DNA of 64,000 nt. Source: an uncultured Winogradskyella sp. (GTDB lineage Bacteria; Bacteroidota; Bacteroidia; Flavobacteriales; Flavobacteriaceae). Positions 1-10,716 of the stretch are shown piece by piece. The stretch spans positions 1,049,596 to 1,113,595 of the forward strand of contig NZ_CANMCZ010000001.1 of the NCBI RefSeq assembly GCF_947496485.1, written 5' to 3'. The notes under the pieces are model-generated. The model had not been told where the DNA came from. It searched no databases and saw nothing but the letters and a program-made list of their open reading frames with translations. Positions within the stretch are counted from its first letter, which is position 1. Each line of letters starts with the position of its first letter. The translations under genes and the position numbers were made by a program.

Positions 1-597
1 TTAGATATGCCATTGATTATAAAGGTGGCATCTATTCCTAAAGAACGCATTCAGGTTTATTTTATAGATAATGAAGATTATTTTAAAAGAAAAGCTACAT
101 TAACTGATGAGGATGGGAAATTGTTTTCAGATAATGACGAGCGTGCTATTTTCTTTGCTAAAGGAGTTATAGAAACTGTTAAAAAATTAAATTGGGCACC
201 AGACATTATTCATGTCAACGGTTGGTTGGCATCCTTGCTGCCATTGTATTTGAAAGAATTTTATAAAACTGAACCTTTATTTACTGAAAGTAAAATTGTG
301 ACTTCTGTATACAATCAAAGCTTTGAAGGCACGTTAGATAAAGACATGCTAAATAAAGTTAGTTTTGATGGTATAAATACTGAAGCAACTAAGCCTTTAG
401 AGAAACCAGACTATACTAATTTAATGAAAATCGCAATCGATAATTCTGATGCCGTAATTAGAGGATCTGAAGAATTACCTAAAGAGTTGGATACTTATAT
501 AAATGAACTAAAAAAACCTGTTTTAGATTTCCATTCTATTGAAGAATTTGCTGATCCATACACAGAGTTTTATACTAATGCTGTTCTTAACAGTTAA
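1..597 (+). CDS. glycogen/starch synthase, GT5-like catalytic domain (5' end outside window)
   Basis: The frame is open from the first base, so the gene starts upstream and only about 199 C-terminal residues are visible. The segment PDIIHVNGW resembles the PDIIHxNDW motif of the N-terminal catalytic domain of ADP-glucose:glycogen glucosyltransferases (GT5). The protein ends well short of a second Rossmann domain, as in the short glycogen/starch synthase-like proteins that Flavobacteriia carry next to DUF4270 and glmS. It probably acts in the cytoplasm in glycogen or related glucan synthesis, but catalytic competence cannot be judged from this fragment. The next gene begins 8 bp after the stop, so the two are probably cotranscribed. 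The family call rests on the motif and neighbourhood and is fairly secure; the precise substrate is not. Confidence 0.75.
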   Translation, partial: LDMPLIIKVASIPKERIQVYFIDNEDYFKRKATLTDEDGKLFSDNDERAIFFAKGVIETVKKLNWAPDIIHVNGWLASLLPLYLKEFYKTEPLFTESKIVTSVYNQSFEGTLDKDMLNKVSFDGINTEATKPLEKPDYTNLMKIAIDNSDAVIRGSEELPKELDTYINELKKPVLDFHSIEEFADPYTEFYTNAVLNS

Positions 598-605
598 TTT
601 TACCT

Positions 606-2312
606 ATGAAAAATAAAAAAATTGCCCTACAAATTATGGCAATGAGCTTAATACTATTAAGTTTTATTGCATGCGATGAAGAGTTTGCAACTTTAGAGTC
701 TGATATCATCAATGAAGAAAATGCAATGAATTTTGACATTCTTTCTCAACAATATGATATCATTACCTATACCCAAGTACTCGGACCTGTACAAACCGAT
801 GGACTTGCGCTTAACTCGCTAGGTATTTATGATGACTCATATGGTAGAACCACTTCTAGTATTTTAACTCAGCTTAACGCATCAAGTTATGATCCTACTT
901 TTGGAGAACAAGTTGCTATTGACTCGGTAGTATTAACGATACCATATTTTAGTTCAATATCAGAAATTGATGATGATAATATCATAACTTATAATATAGA
1001 TTCAGTAATCGGTAGAGAGCCTATAAAACTAAGGTTATTTGAAAGTAATTATTTTATCAGAGACTTTGATCCTAATGGAGAGTTTAATGACAATCAAAAC
1101 TATTATTCAAACATGTCTGCATCAACAACCGAAACGATTTCTAATGGTGCTTTAGAAAGTACAGAAATTGGCTTTGTAGAATATGATGAAGATGGCAATA
1201 TAACACCCATTGATAATATTATTCAAATCAGCGAAGAAGGCTATACACTGACTGAACCAGATAATGATGATGATGACACTGAGCCTCAAGTTTTACAAAG
1301 GTTATCACCAGGAATTAGAGTTAAGCTAGATACTACTTTTTGGAGAAATAAAATTATTGATAAAGAAGGAGAACCGGTATTGAGTAGTCAAAATAATTTT
1401 TCTGAATATTTCAGAGGGCTTTATTTTAAAGCTGAACCTATAAATGATAAGGGAAGCTTTTTGATTTCAAATTTGGCATCAGAAGTATGTAATGTCACTA
1501 TATATTACACAAGTTTAACGGCTTCTACGACTGATGACGCCGATGCAACTGAACAGAATACATTTGTAATGACTTTTGGACCAAACAGAATTAACTTTAT
1601 GGATAATAACTTTACTAATCCAATAGAGAATGGTAATTCTGAAACAGGAGATAGCAGACTATATTTAAAGGGTGGTGAGGGCTCATTATCAAGAATAAAG
1701 CTTTTTAATGGAGATGACATTGATGAAGATAATGACACATTTAATAGTTTTGAAACATTTAAAAACGCATTTGTAGAAACTGATGAGGATGGCAACTTTG
1801 TGAGATCTAAACGTTTAATTAATGAAGCTAATTTAGTTTTTTATGTAGATCAAGATGCAGTTGAAACTCCGACAAACATGCAAGATGGCGAACCTAATCG
1901 CATTTATTTGTATGAAATAGAGAATAAAGCACCGTTAATCGATTTTGATATCGATATAACAAATAGTAGTTTACCTTCGTTTTCCAAATTTAATCATCTT
2001 GGACCATTACAACGTGTTGATGATGAACCAAATGGAAATGGTATTAAATACAAAATAAAAATTACAGAACATATAAATGATTTAATAGTCAGGGACTCTA
2101 CCAATGTAGAATTAGGATTAGCAGTTTGTTTAAATGTGAATTTAGAAGAATCCTTTTTGCAAAGAAATGTACTTAGTTTAGAGGATACGGATTTAACAGC
2201 ACCAATAAGTTCAATACTATCACCAAGAGGTACAATATTACATGGTAATAATACTGAAGATGAGAACAAAAAAGTATATTTAGAAATATATTATACAGAA
2301 CCAAATAATTAA
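606..2312 (+). CDS. DUF4270 family lipoprotein
   Basis: A 568-residue protein with a lipoprotein signal peptide: Lys-rich start, hydrophobic stretch, and lipobox ending at Cys23 (FIAC). The acidic residues following the Cys (DEE) are common in Bacteroidota lipoproteins. The rest is a beta-rich, Asp/Asn-rich domain of the DUF4270 type, which is predicted to sit at the cell surface. The molecular function of the family is unknown. The gene lies 8 bp after the glycogen synthase and 10 bp before glmS, an order typical of Flavobacteriia, so it is probably in one operon with them. A link to cell-envelope sugar metabolism is only inferred from that position. There is no sign of truncation. Confidence 0.85.
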   Translation: MKNKKIALQIMAMSLILLSFIACDEEFATLESDIINEENAMNFDILSQQYDIITYTQVLGPVQTDGLALNSLGIYDDSYGRTTSSILTQLNASSYDPTFGEQVAIDSVVLTIPYFSSISEIDDDNIITYNIDSVIGREPIKLRLFESNYFIRDFDPNGEFNDNQNYYSNMSASTTETISNGALESTEIGFVEYDEDGNITPIDNIIQISEEGYTLTEPDNDDDDTEPQVLQRLSPGIRVKLDTTFWRNKIIDKEGEPVLSSQNNFSEYFRGLYFKAEPINDKGSFLISNLASEVCNVTIYYTSLTASTTDDADATEQNTFVMTFGPNRINFMDNNFTNPIENGNSETGDSRLYLKGGEGSLSRIKLFNGDDIDEDNDTFNSFETFKNAFVETDEDGNFVRSKRLINEANLVFYVDQDAVETPTNMQDGEPNRIYLYEIENKAPLIDFDIDITNSSLPSFSKFNHLGPLQRVDDEPNGNGIKYKIKITEHINDLIVRDSTNVELGLAVCLNVNLEESFLQRNVLSLEDTDLTAPISSILSPRGTILHGNNTEDENKKVYLEIYYTEPNN

Positions 2313-2322
2313 AAATTAACCT

Positions 2323-4170
2323 ATGTGTGGAATTGTTGGGTATATTGGCCATAGAGAGGCTTATCCTATTGTAATTAAAGGACTTCAAAGATTAGAATAT
2401 CGTGGCTATGACAGTGCAGGTATTGCCTTGTACGATGGTAACGATATTAAACTTTCAAAAACTAAAGGAAAAGTTTCTGATCTTAAAGAAAGAATAGAAG
2501 GAGAAACATCAACTAATGGTACTCTTGGAATAGGACACACACGTTGGGCTACTCATGGTGTGCCAAACGACGTTAATTCTCACCCACACTATTCAAACTC
2601 TGGAGACTTAGTAATTATCCATAACGGAATAATTGAAAATTATGACTCTTTAAAAAAAGAGTTGATAAAGCGTGGTTACACTTTTAAATCAGATACTGAT
2701 ACAGAAGTATTAGTCAATCTTATTGAAGATGTAAAGAAAAACGAAGACACTAAGCTTGGAAAAGCAGTACAAATTGCATTAAACCAAGTTGTTGGTGCTT
2801 ATGCCATTGCTGTTTTTGATAAAAATAAGCCAAATGAAATCGTTGTTGCCAGATTAGGTAGCCCTTTAGCTATAGGTATTGGAGAAGACGAATTCTTCAT
2901 TGCAAGTGATGCTTCACCTTTTATAGAATATACTAAAAATGCTATTTATCTTGAAGATGAAGAAATGGCAATCATTAGAAGAGGTAAAGAAGTAAAAGTT
3001 CGAAAAATTAAGAATGATGCTCTAGTAGACCCATATATTCAAGAATTACAACTCAACTTAGAGCAAATTGAAAAAGGTGGTTACGACCACTTTATGCTCA
3101 AAGAAATACATGAACAACCAGATGCTATTTCTGATACATTTAGAGGGCGATTGTTAAGTAATGAAGCTATGGTAAAACTAGCTGGAGTTGAAGACAACAT
3201 GAAAAAATTCTTGGCTGCAGACCGTATTATAGTTGTAGCTTGCGGAACATCTTGGCATGCTGGTTTGGTTTCAGAATATATTTTTGAAGATTTAGCAAGA
3301 ATACCTGTAGAAGTAGAGTATGCTTCAGAGTTTAGATATAGAAATCCTGTTATTACAGAAAAAGATATTGTTATTGCCATCTCTCAATCTGGAGAAACAG
3401 CTGATACGTTAGCAGCTATAAAACTAGCAAAATCCAAAGGAGCATTTGTTTTTGGTGTTTGTAACGTAGTTGGCTCTTCAATCGCAAGAGAATCTGATGC
3501 AGGTGCTTATACGCATGCTGGCCCAGAAATTGGTGTAGCTTCCACAAAAGCATTTACAACACAAATTACAGTACTTACATTAATGGCATTGCGTCTAGCA
3601 AGAGCTAAAGGAACAATATCAAGTTCAGAATTCCGACAACATCTTATAGAACTTGAAACTATTCCAGGCAAAGTAGAAGAAGCACTTAAATCTGATGGCT
3701 ATGTACAGACCATAGCAGACATTTATAAAGATGCAACTAATTTTCTTTATTTAGGTCGTGGATTTAATTTCCCAGTAGCTTTAGAAGGTGCTTTAAAATT
3801 AAAGGAGATTTCTTATATACATGCAGAAGGATATCCGGCAGCGGAAATGAAACATGGGCCGATTGCATTAATTGACGAAAACATGCCAATTGTTGTAATT
3901 GCTACCAAGAAAGGCCATTACGAAAAAGTAGTTAGTAACATTCAAGAAATAAAATCAAGAAAAGGTAAAATTATTGGTATTGTTACAAAAGGAGATAAAA
4001 GTGTAAAAGAGTTAGCGGACCATGTTATTGAAGTACCTGAGACTTTAGAGTGCCTTACTCCACTGTTAACCACTATTCCATTACAATTATTATCTTATCA
4101 TATTGCGGTAATGTTAGACAAAAATGTTGATCAACCTAGGAATTTAGCTAAATCGGTTACTGTAGAGTAG
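2323..4170 (+). CDS. glmS: glutamine--fructose-6-phosphate aminotransferase (isomerizing)
   Basis: Makes glucosamine-6-phosphate from fructose-6-phosphate and glutamine, the first step towards UDP-GlcNAc for peptidoglycan and lipopolysaccharide. The 615-residue length is usual. The N-terminal glutaminase domain starts MCGIVGYIGHR, where Cys2 is the nucleophile freed by Met removal, followed by GHTRWATHG and the HNGIIENY segment. Two SIS isomerase domains follow: CGTSWHAG and SQSGETADT in the first, and LEGALKLKEISYIHAE and EMKHGPIAL in the second. The C-terminus ends KSVTVE, matching the conserved KSVTVE tail. The gene closes the short operon that starts with the glycogen synthase and is followed by a clear hairpin terminator. 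No glmS ribozyme-like leader space exists, because only 10 bp separate it from the previous gene. Confidence 0.98.
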   Translation: MCGIVGYIGHREAYPIVIKGLQRLEYRGYDSAGIALYDGNDIKLSKTKGKVSDLKERIEGETSTNGTLGIGHTRWATHGVPNDVNSHPHYSNSGDLVIIHNGIIENYDSLKKELIKRGYTFKSDTDTEVLVNLIEDVKKNEDTKLGKAVQIALNQVVGAYAIAVFDKNKPNEIVVARLGSPLAIGIGEDEFFIASDASPFIEYTKNAIYLEDEEMAIIRRGKEVKVRKIKNDALVDPYIQELQLNLEQIEKGGYDHFMLKEIHEQPDAISDTFRGRLLSNEAMVKLAGVEDNMKKFLAADRIIVVACGTSWHAGLVSEYIFEDLARIPVEVEYASEFRYRNPVITEKDIVIAISQSGETADTLAAIKLAKSKGAFVFGVCNVVGSSIARESDAGAYTHAGPEIGVASTKAFTTQITVLTLMALRLARAKGTISSSEFRQHLIELETIPGKVEEALKSDGYVQTIADIYKDATNFLYLGRGFNFPVALEGALKLKEISYIHAEGYPAAEMKHGPIALIDENMPIVVIATKKGHYEKVVSNIQEIKSRKGKIIGIVTKGDKSVKELADHVIEVPETLECLTPLLTTIPLQLLSYHIAVMLDKNVDQPRNLAKSVTVE

Positions 4171-4197
4171 CTAGACCAGTTAAAAAATCATATTATA

Positions 4198-4245
4198 AGG
4201 CTTAAAAATTGTTTAATTCTCAATTTTTGAGCCTTTATTTTTTGA
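4198..4245 (+). terminator. rho-independent terminator after glmS
   Basis: Inverted repeat with a 14-nt left arm (4198-4211) and right arm (4221-4234), one mismatch and a 9-nt loop, followed by a T-rich tract (TTATTTTTT). It lies 28 bp after the glmS stop codon. Confidence 0.8.
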
Positions 4246-4342
4246 TAACTTACTATGCGCGCATAATTTTATGAGAATTTCTTATTGAAATTTCATATAT
4301 TTAATTAAATTGCTCACCTAATAAAATAACTAATTCTCTAAA

Positions 4343-7108
4343 ATGAAGACAATCTTAAAGCTTTTCACAATGCTTTTTTGCGTGGCATCCTTTTCACAAA
4401 CCACAATAAAAGGTAAAATTTCAGACAATACAGGTCTACCCTTGCCCGGTGCAAATATTGTTGTAGTTGGTACTAGTTCTGGTACAATTTCAGATTTTGA
4501 TGGTAACTATACTTTAACCGTTGACCAAGAGCCACCTTTCTCGATTCGTGTTACTTACACTGGGTTTGAAGAACAGATCATAGAAATCACTTCAAACAAT
4601 CAAACTGTTGATGTAACAATGGTTGAAGGAAATGAACTCGATGAAGTTGTAATCTCTGCCTCTAGAACGCCTGAGCGTATTTTTGAATCGCCAGTTACAG
4701 TAGAACGCTTCGGATTAAAAGAAATAAAAAATACTGCTTCCGCAGGTTTTTACGATGGTCTAGAAAACTTAAAAGGTGTTGATGTCAACACAAATAGCTT
4801 AACCTTTAAATCGGTAAACACTAGAGGTTTTGCCACATTTGCGAATACACGTTTTATGCAACTGGTAGATGGCATGGATAATTCTGCACCTGCATTGAAT
4901 TTCCCAATAGGGAATTTAGTAGGCATGAATGAAACGGATGTTTTTAGCGTAGAGCTATTACCTGGTGCCGCATCTGCCCTTTATGGAGCAAATGCCTTCA
5001 ATGGTATCTTATTTATGAGAAGTAAAAGTCCTTTTGATTTTCAAGGTATTAGTGGTTATCACAAACAAGGTATTACATCTCAAGAAGCAGGTGGTGACAA
5101 TACCTACAGAGATTCTGGTATTAGAATGGCTTACAAGTTCAGCGAAAAATTTGCTGCTAAAGTGAATTTTGGATGGTTAAAAGGAACCGATTGGACTGCT
5201 AATAATTATAATGGTAAACCTGGTACTGGAGCCACTAGAGAAAGTCTAGACTATGATGGAATTAACGTTTATGGTGACTTGGTTGCTGCGAATCTTAACG
5301 TATCAGCAGGTGGAGCTGGTATTGTACCAGATGTAGTTGTGAGTAGAACAGGTTATAATGAAGAAGACCTAACAAACTATAATGCAGAAAGTATTAAAGC
5401 AGATTGGGGATTATATTTCCGTCCTTGGGAAAATGATTTTGAAATTCAATATGTAGGAAAGTTTGGTACAGGTAATACCATATACCAAGGAACTAATAGA
5501 TATAATATTAATGGTTTCTCGCAACAACAACATAAAATTGAAGTGAAGAATGATAATTTCTTTGTCAGAGGTTATGTAGTTTCAGATAAAGCCGGAGATT
5601 CTTATGATATGGTCTTTACAGGTGCTAATATTCTTAATGCCTGGAAACCTCACACACAATGGTTTGGTGAGTATATCAATACCTATGTTGGAGCTACACT
5701 TTCTGGTGCAACGGATGCTCAAGCACATGCTGCTGCAAGAGCTCAAGCTGAGACAGGACGTTTTGAACCTGGTACGCCAGAATTTGAGGCCGCATTCAAT
5801 ACAACTGTCAATGACCCTGATTTAAGAACAGGTTCAAAATTTCAAGATAATTCAAAATATTATCATAGTGATGCTAATTACAACTTTAGTCATTTATGGG
5901 ATGCTGTAGATATTCAAGTTGGTGGTTCTTACAGACAATATAGTTTAAATTCTGGTGGAACTATTTATACTGATTTTGACGGTCCTATAGATTATTCTGA
6001 ATTTGGTGTTTATACACAGCTTCAGAAAAAGTTCGAATTGAACGAAGACATGCAATTAAAACTTACAGGTTCTGCGCGTTACGATAAATCTGAATTTTTT
6101 GATGGATTTCTTTCTCCAAGACTCTCAGCTGGTTTAACCGTAAAAGAGAACCATAATATTAGAGCTTCAGTACAAACTGGTTTTAGAAACCCAACTACTC
6201 AAGATTTATTTATTGGTCTTAATGCTGGACCAAGAATTTTAGTAGGTTCTGCACCAGATAATTTAGATCGTTATGAAAGAACTTATAATGTTAATCCAGG
6301 AGGCGTTGCTTTAGGTCAACCAGCAACTATTTCTCAAACTGGTCGTGCTGCTTATGAAAATTCATTCTTAAGATCTTCTGTAGATGCTTATTTAGCAAGT
6401 GGCAACAACGTTAATAACAGAGATGCTAGTTTATTAGAAGTAGGTAACTCTGATGTCGTTAAACCTGAAAAAATCACTTCTTTTGAAGTAGGATATAGAG
6501 GTAAATTAAATAAGGTAACTGTAGATATGAGTGTTTATTACAACAAATACCAAGACTTTATTTCTGGAGAAGTTGTAAGTGCACCTCTATATGGAACTGT
6601 GGGAACTAATGACATTTCAGTTGATGCCATTTCAAATCGCGATTTTCAGGATTACCAAACATATAATAATTCTGAAGCAGATATAAATTCTTATGGTGGT
6701 TCTATTGGCTTAGACGTAAAAGTTTTGGGTGATTTTGATTTAGGTGGAAGTTATACCTACACTAAACAAGATTTTGATCAAGCTGCATTCCCTGATTTTT
6801 TAACTAGTTTCAACACACCTGAACACAGAGCAAAGGTTAGTTTTGGGAATACTGAACTAATCAAAAATGTTGGATTTAATGTTGCTTGGAGATGGAGCGA
6901 TAATTATTTTTGGCAAGCAACGTTCGGAAATGGAGAAGTTCCTGCTTACCATGTTTTAGATGCTCAAGTAAATTTCAAAATACCATCGCTTAAGTCCTCT
7001 TTTAAAGTAGGTGCAACCAATTTACTTGGTGATGAATACTTTACAGCTATAGGAACTGCAAATATTGGTTCTATGTACTATGCATCTTGGACTATTAATA
7101 ACTTATAA
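4343..7108 (+). CDS. TonB-dependent receptor with carboxypeptidase-like regulatory domain
   Basis: A 921-residue outer-membrane active transporter. Residues 1-19 form a signal peptide ending SFSQ. Residues about 20-106 are a CarboxypepD_reg-like domain (GLPLPGANIVVVGT, ISDFDGNYTL). The plug follows with a VISASRTPE TonB-box-like segment and GAASALYGANAFNG, a classic plug signature. The rest is a 22-strand barrel ending in an aromatic/Asn C-terminus. It is in the size range of SusC-like or catecholate-type receptors, but the next gene is an SGNH-hydrolase lipoprotein, not a SusD. The downstream gene starts 13 bp later, so the two are probably an operon in which the lipoprotein processes or presents the ligand. 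A lipid or ester ligand is my inference. A TATATTTA sequence lies upstream but does not match the full TAnnTTTG promoter element. Confidence 0.92.
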   Translation: MKTILKLFTMLFCVASFSQTTIKGKISDNTGLPLPGANIVVVGTSSGTISDFDGNYTLTVDQEPPFSIRVTYTGFEEQIIEITSNNQTVDVTMVEGNELDEVVISASRTPERIFESPVTVERFGLKEIKNTASAGFYDGLENLKGVDVNTNSLTFKSVNTRGFATFANTRFMQLVDGMDNSAPALNFPIGNLVGMNETDVFSVELLPGAASALYGANAFNGILFMRSKSPFDFQGISGYHKQGITSQEAGGDNTYRDSGIRMAYKFSEKFAAKVNFGWLKGTDWTANNYNGKPGTGATRESLDYDGINVYGDLVAANLNVSAGGAGIVPDVVVSRTGYNEEDLTNYNAESIKADWGLYFRPWENDFEIQYVGKFGTGNTIYQGTNRYNINGFSQQQHKIEVKNDNFFVRGYVVSDKAGDSYDMVFTGANILNAWKPHTQWFGEYINTYVGATLSGATDAQAHAAARAQAETGRFEPGTPEFEAAFNTTVNDPDLRTGSKFQDNSKYYHSDANYNFSHLWDAVDIQVGGSYRQYSLNSGGTIYTDFDGPIDYSEFGVYTQLQKKFELNEDMQLKLTGSARYDKSEFFDGFLSPRLSAGLTVKENHNIRASVQTGFRNPTTQDLFIGLNAGPRILVGSAPDNLDRYERTYNVNPGGVALGQPATISQTGRAAYENSFLRSSVDAYLASGNNVNNRDASLLEVGNSDVVKPEKITSFEVGYRGKLNKVTVDMSVYYNKYQDFISGEVVSAPLYGTVGTNDISVDAISNRDFQDYQTYNNSEADINSYGGSIGLDVKVLGDFDLGGSYTYTKQDFDQAAFPDFLTSFNTPEHRAKVSFGNTELIKNVGFNVAWRWSDNYFWQATFGNGEVPAYHVLDAQVNFKIPSLKSSFKVGATNLLGDEYFTAIGTANIGSMYYASWTINNL

Positions 7109-7121
7109 AATTGAAATAAAA

Positions 7122-8687
7122 ATGAAAACTATTAAATATATATTTCTTTCGGTTGTTCTATTAGGTTTTACTGCCTGTAGCGACGATGAATATGATTATT
7201 CACCAGACCCTGAACCACTGCCAGAATTAACTTTAGGTTCTGCCAATTTAACAAACTATGTTGCGATTGGTGCATCTTTCTCAGCTGGATATTCTGACGG
7301 TGCTTTATTTACTGCTACTCAACAAAATTCATTCCCGAAAATATTATCAGAGCAATTTGGCTCAACTAGTTTTACACAGCCATTAATGAATGATAATACA
7401 GGGGGGTTACTAGTTGGAGGAATTCCTGTAGCTGCATACCGTTTAATATTCAATGGAGCAGGACCTCAACGTTTAAATGAATTTTTCGCTGACTTAGGAG
7501 CACCTGCTCCGCCGATAACAACTGATGCGGCAAACAATTTGGGAGCAACTTTTAACAACATGGGTGTTCCTGGTGCTAAAAGTTTTCATATACCTTTAAA
7601 TGGATATGCAGGACTAAATCCATATTATGGAAGAATGGCATCTTCGCCTGGTGCCTCTATATTGGAGGATGCGGTGTCTCAGAATCCAACATTTTTCACA
7701 CTTTCTGAAATTGGAGGTAATGATGTATTGTCTTATGCAACGTCAGGAGGTACAGGAGTTGATCAGACAGGAAATTTTAATCCAGCAACTTACGGAGGAA
7801 ATGATATTACTGACCCTAATGTCTTCGCAGCATCTTTTAGTGCTCAAGTTGATGCATTAACGGCTAATGGATCACAAGGTGTTCTTGCAAACGTACCATA
7901 CATAACCAGTTTACCATTCTTTACAACTATACCTAACAACGCATTGGTTATTGACGCATCAACTGCAGCAAACCTTACAGGCTTTTTTCAAGCGGTTACT
8001 GGTATCTTTACGCAAGGGTTAATTTTACAAGGTGTTCCTCCAGCTCAAGCTCAGGCACTTGCAGCACAATATGCTATAACATTCAATGAAGGCCCGAACA
8101 GATTCTTAATCGATGTTCCTGTGTCTGCTACGAATCCATTAGGCTTTAGACAAATGACTGAAGATGAATTATTATTATTAACCATTAATCAAACTGCATT
8201 AACGCAAGGCTATGGTTCTGTAGTTTTAACACCAGATGTACTTCAGGTTTTAGGTCTTTTACAAGCAGGTGGTACACCAACTCCAGAACAAGCAAACCTC
8301 GTTTTAAGCGCAGTTAGTGGTATTGATGATGCCGATGCCTTAGACAGTTCGGAATTATTGAGTATTAAAAATGCAACAGATGCTTACAATACTACTATTG
8401 CAGGAATTGCAGACGCTAAAGGCTTAGGAATTGTTGATTTTAAAGCAGTATTAGAACAAGCATCTACCACTGGTATCTCTGATGGGGACTTCACCTTAAC
8501 TACTAGTTTAGTTACTGGAGGTCTAGTAAGTTTGGATGGTATTCATTTAACATCAAGAGGCTATGCTGTGATGGCTAACAAGTTCTTAGAGGCTATCGAT
8601 GCGACTTATGGCTCTAATTTTATAGCAGCAGGTGTTAAAGCTAATACAGGTGATTATCCTACTAACTATTCGCCAACACTTCAATAA
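7122..8687 (+). CDS. SGNH/GDSL-type hydrolase lipoprotein
   Basis: I choose the ATG at 7122 because it opens a lipoprotein signal (MKTIKYIFLS, lipobox FTAC, Cys19). A longer reading would overlap the receptor gene. The 521-residue protein carries the SGNH blocks: block I IGASFSAG with the nucleophile candidate Ser52, block II NNMGVPGAK, block III GGND, and block V DGIHLTSRGY with the Asp and His of the triad. The usual GDS of block I reads GAS, so the Asp is lost but the catalytic Ser, Asp and His remain. About 300 residues are inserted between blocks III and V, with Ala/Gln/Thr-rich helices. The protein probably sits on the outer membrane as a lipase or esterase. Its position 13 bp after a TonB receptor suggests it feeds that transporter. 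A rho-independent terminator follows. Confidence 0.82.
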   Translation: MKTIKYIFLSVVLLGFTACSDDEYDYSPDPEPLPELTLGSANLTNYVAIGASFSAGYSDGALFTATQQNSFPKILSEQFGSTSFTQPLMNDNTGGLLVGGIPVAAYRLIFNGAGPQRLNEFFADLGAPAPPITTDAANNLGATFNNMGVPGAKSFHIPLNGYAGLNPYYGRMASSPGASILEDAVSQNPTFFTLSEIGGNDVLSYATSGGTGVDQTGNFNPATYGGNDITDPNVFAASFSAQVDALTANGSQGVLANVPYITSLPFFTTIPNNALVIDASTAANLTGFFQAVTGIFTQGLILQGVPPAQAQALAAQYAITFNEGPNRFLIDVPVSATNPLGFRQMTEDELLLLTINQTALTQGYGSVVLTPDVLQVLGLLQAGGTPTPEQANLVLSAVSGIDDADALDSSELLSIKNATDAYNTTIAGIADAKGLGIVDFKAVLEQASTTGISDGDFTLTTSLVTGGLVSLDGIHLTSRGYAVMANKFLEAIDATYGSNFIAAGVKANTGDYPTNYSPTLQ

Positions 8688-8710
8688 AATTTATAACATT
8701 ACATATTATT

Positions 8711-8742
8711 AAAAGAGTGCTCAAATTGAGCACTCTTTTTTT
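8711..8742 (+). terminator. rho-independent terminator after the SGNH lipoprotein gene
   Basis: Perfect 10-bp arms GAGTGCTCAA (8715-8724) and TTGAGCACTC (8726-8735), flanked by AAAA and a run of seven T. Confidence 0.92.
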
Positions 8743-8780
8743 ATGTAAAAAAGCCATAAAAAAAGACTTCTTTATTTTAA

Positions 8781-10367
<1,587 letters not shown>

Positions 10368-10384
10368 TCTAAAATTACAGAATT

Positions 10385-10660
10385 ATGTATTTAGAAATTG
10401 TATCGCCAGAAGCAACATTATTTAGTGGAGAAGTAGACTCTGTAACTGTTCCTGGAGTTAATGGTGAGTTTGAAATGTTAAAAGATCATGCACCTATCGT
10501 GTCTATTCTTAAAGAAGGCCATGTAAAGGTTGCAGGTTCTGTTACATTAGAAGAAGAAGTTGAAGACAAGTTTACTAAGTCTGACAAAGGCATTTGGTTA
10601 GCTATCAATTCTGGTACTATTGAGATGAAAGATAATAAGCTAATTATTTTAGCGGATTAA
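10385..10660 (+). CDS. atpC: F1F0 ATP synthase subunit epsilon
   Basis: A 91-residue epsilon subunit consisting mainly of the N-terminal beta-sandwich domain (MYLEIVSPEATLFSGEVDSVTVPGVNGEFEMLKDHAPI). The GEFxxLxxHAP motif is diagnostic. The C-terminal two-helix domain of about 45 residues found in E. coli is missing, which is normal for Bacteroidota epsilon subunits. It couples rotation of the central stalk to F1 and can modulate ATPase activity. In the short form the inhibitory C-terminal helix is absent, so inhibition by that route is not expected. It is cotranscribed with atpD, 17 bp upstream. Confidence 0.97.
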   Translation: MYLEIVSPEATLFSGEVDSVTVPGVNGEFEMLKDHAPIVSILKEGHVKVAGSVTLEEEVEDKFTKSDKGIWLAINSGTIEMKDNKLIILAD

Positions 10661-10680
10661 TTTATTTCAATCACTATATA

Positions 10681-10712
10681 AAAAAACGCGAAGCAAATGC
10701 TTCGCGTTTTTT
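10681..10712. terminator. bidirectional terminator between atpC and the DUF5916 gene
   Basis: Perfect 14-bp arms (A6 then CGCGAAGC; GCTTCGCG then T6) with the 4-nt loop AAAT. A-runs on the left and T-runs on the right let it work for both convergent transcripts. Confidence 0.93.
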
Positions 10713-10716
10713 GCGT

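Noticed and set aside
2313..2330. glmS ribozyme or riboswitch upstream of glmS
   Set aside because: Only 10 bp separate the DUF4270 stop and the glmS start, too little for such an element.
1505..2388. Three open frames antisense to the DUF4270 gene and the start of glmS
   Set aside because: They are low-complexity Ser/Leu-rich readings of the real coding strand, without start context or homology.
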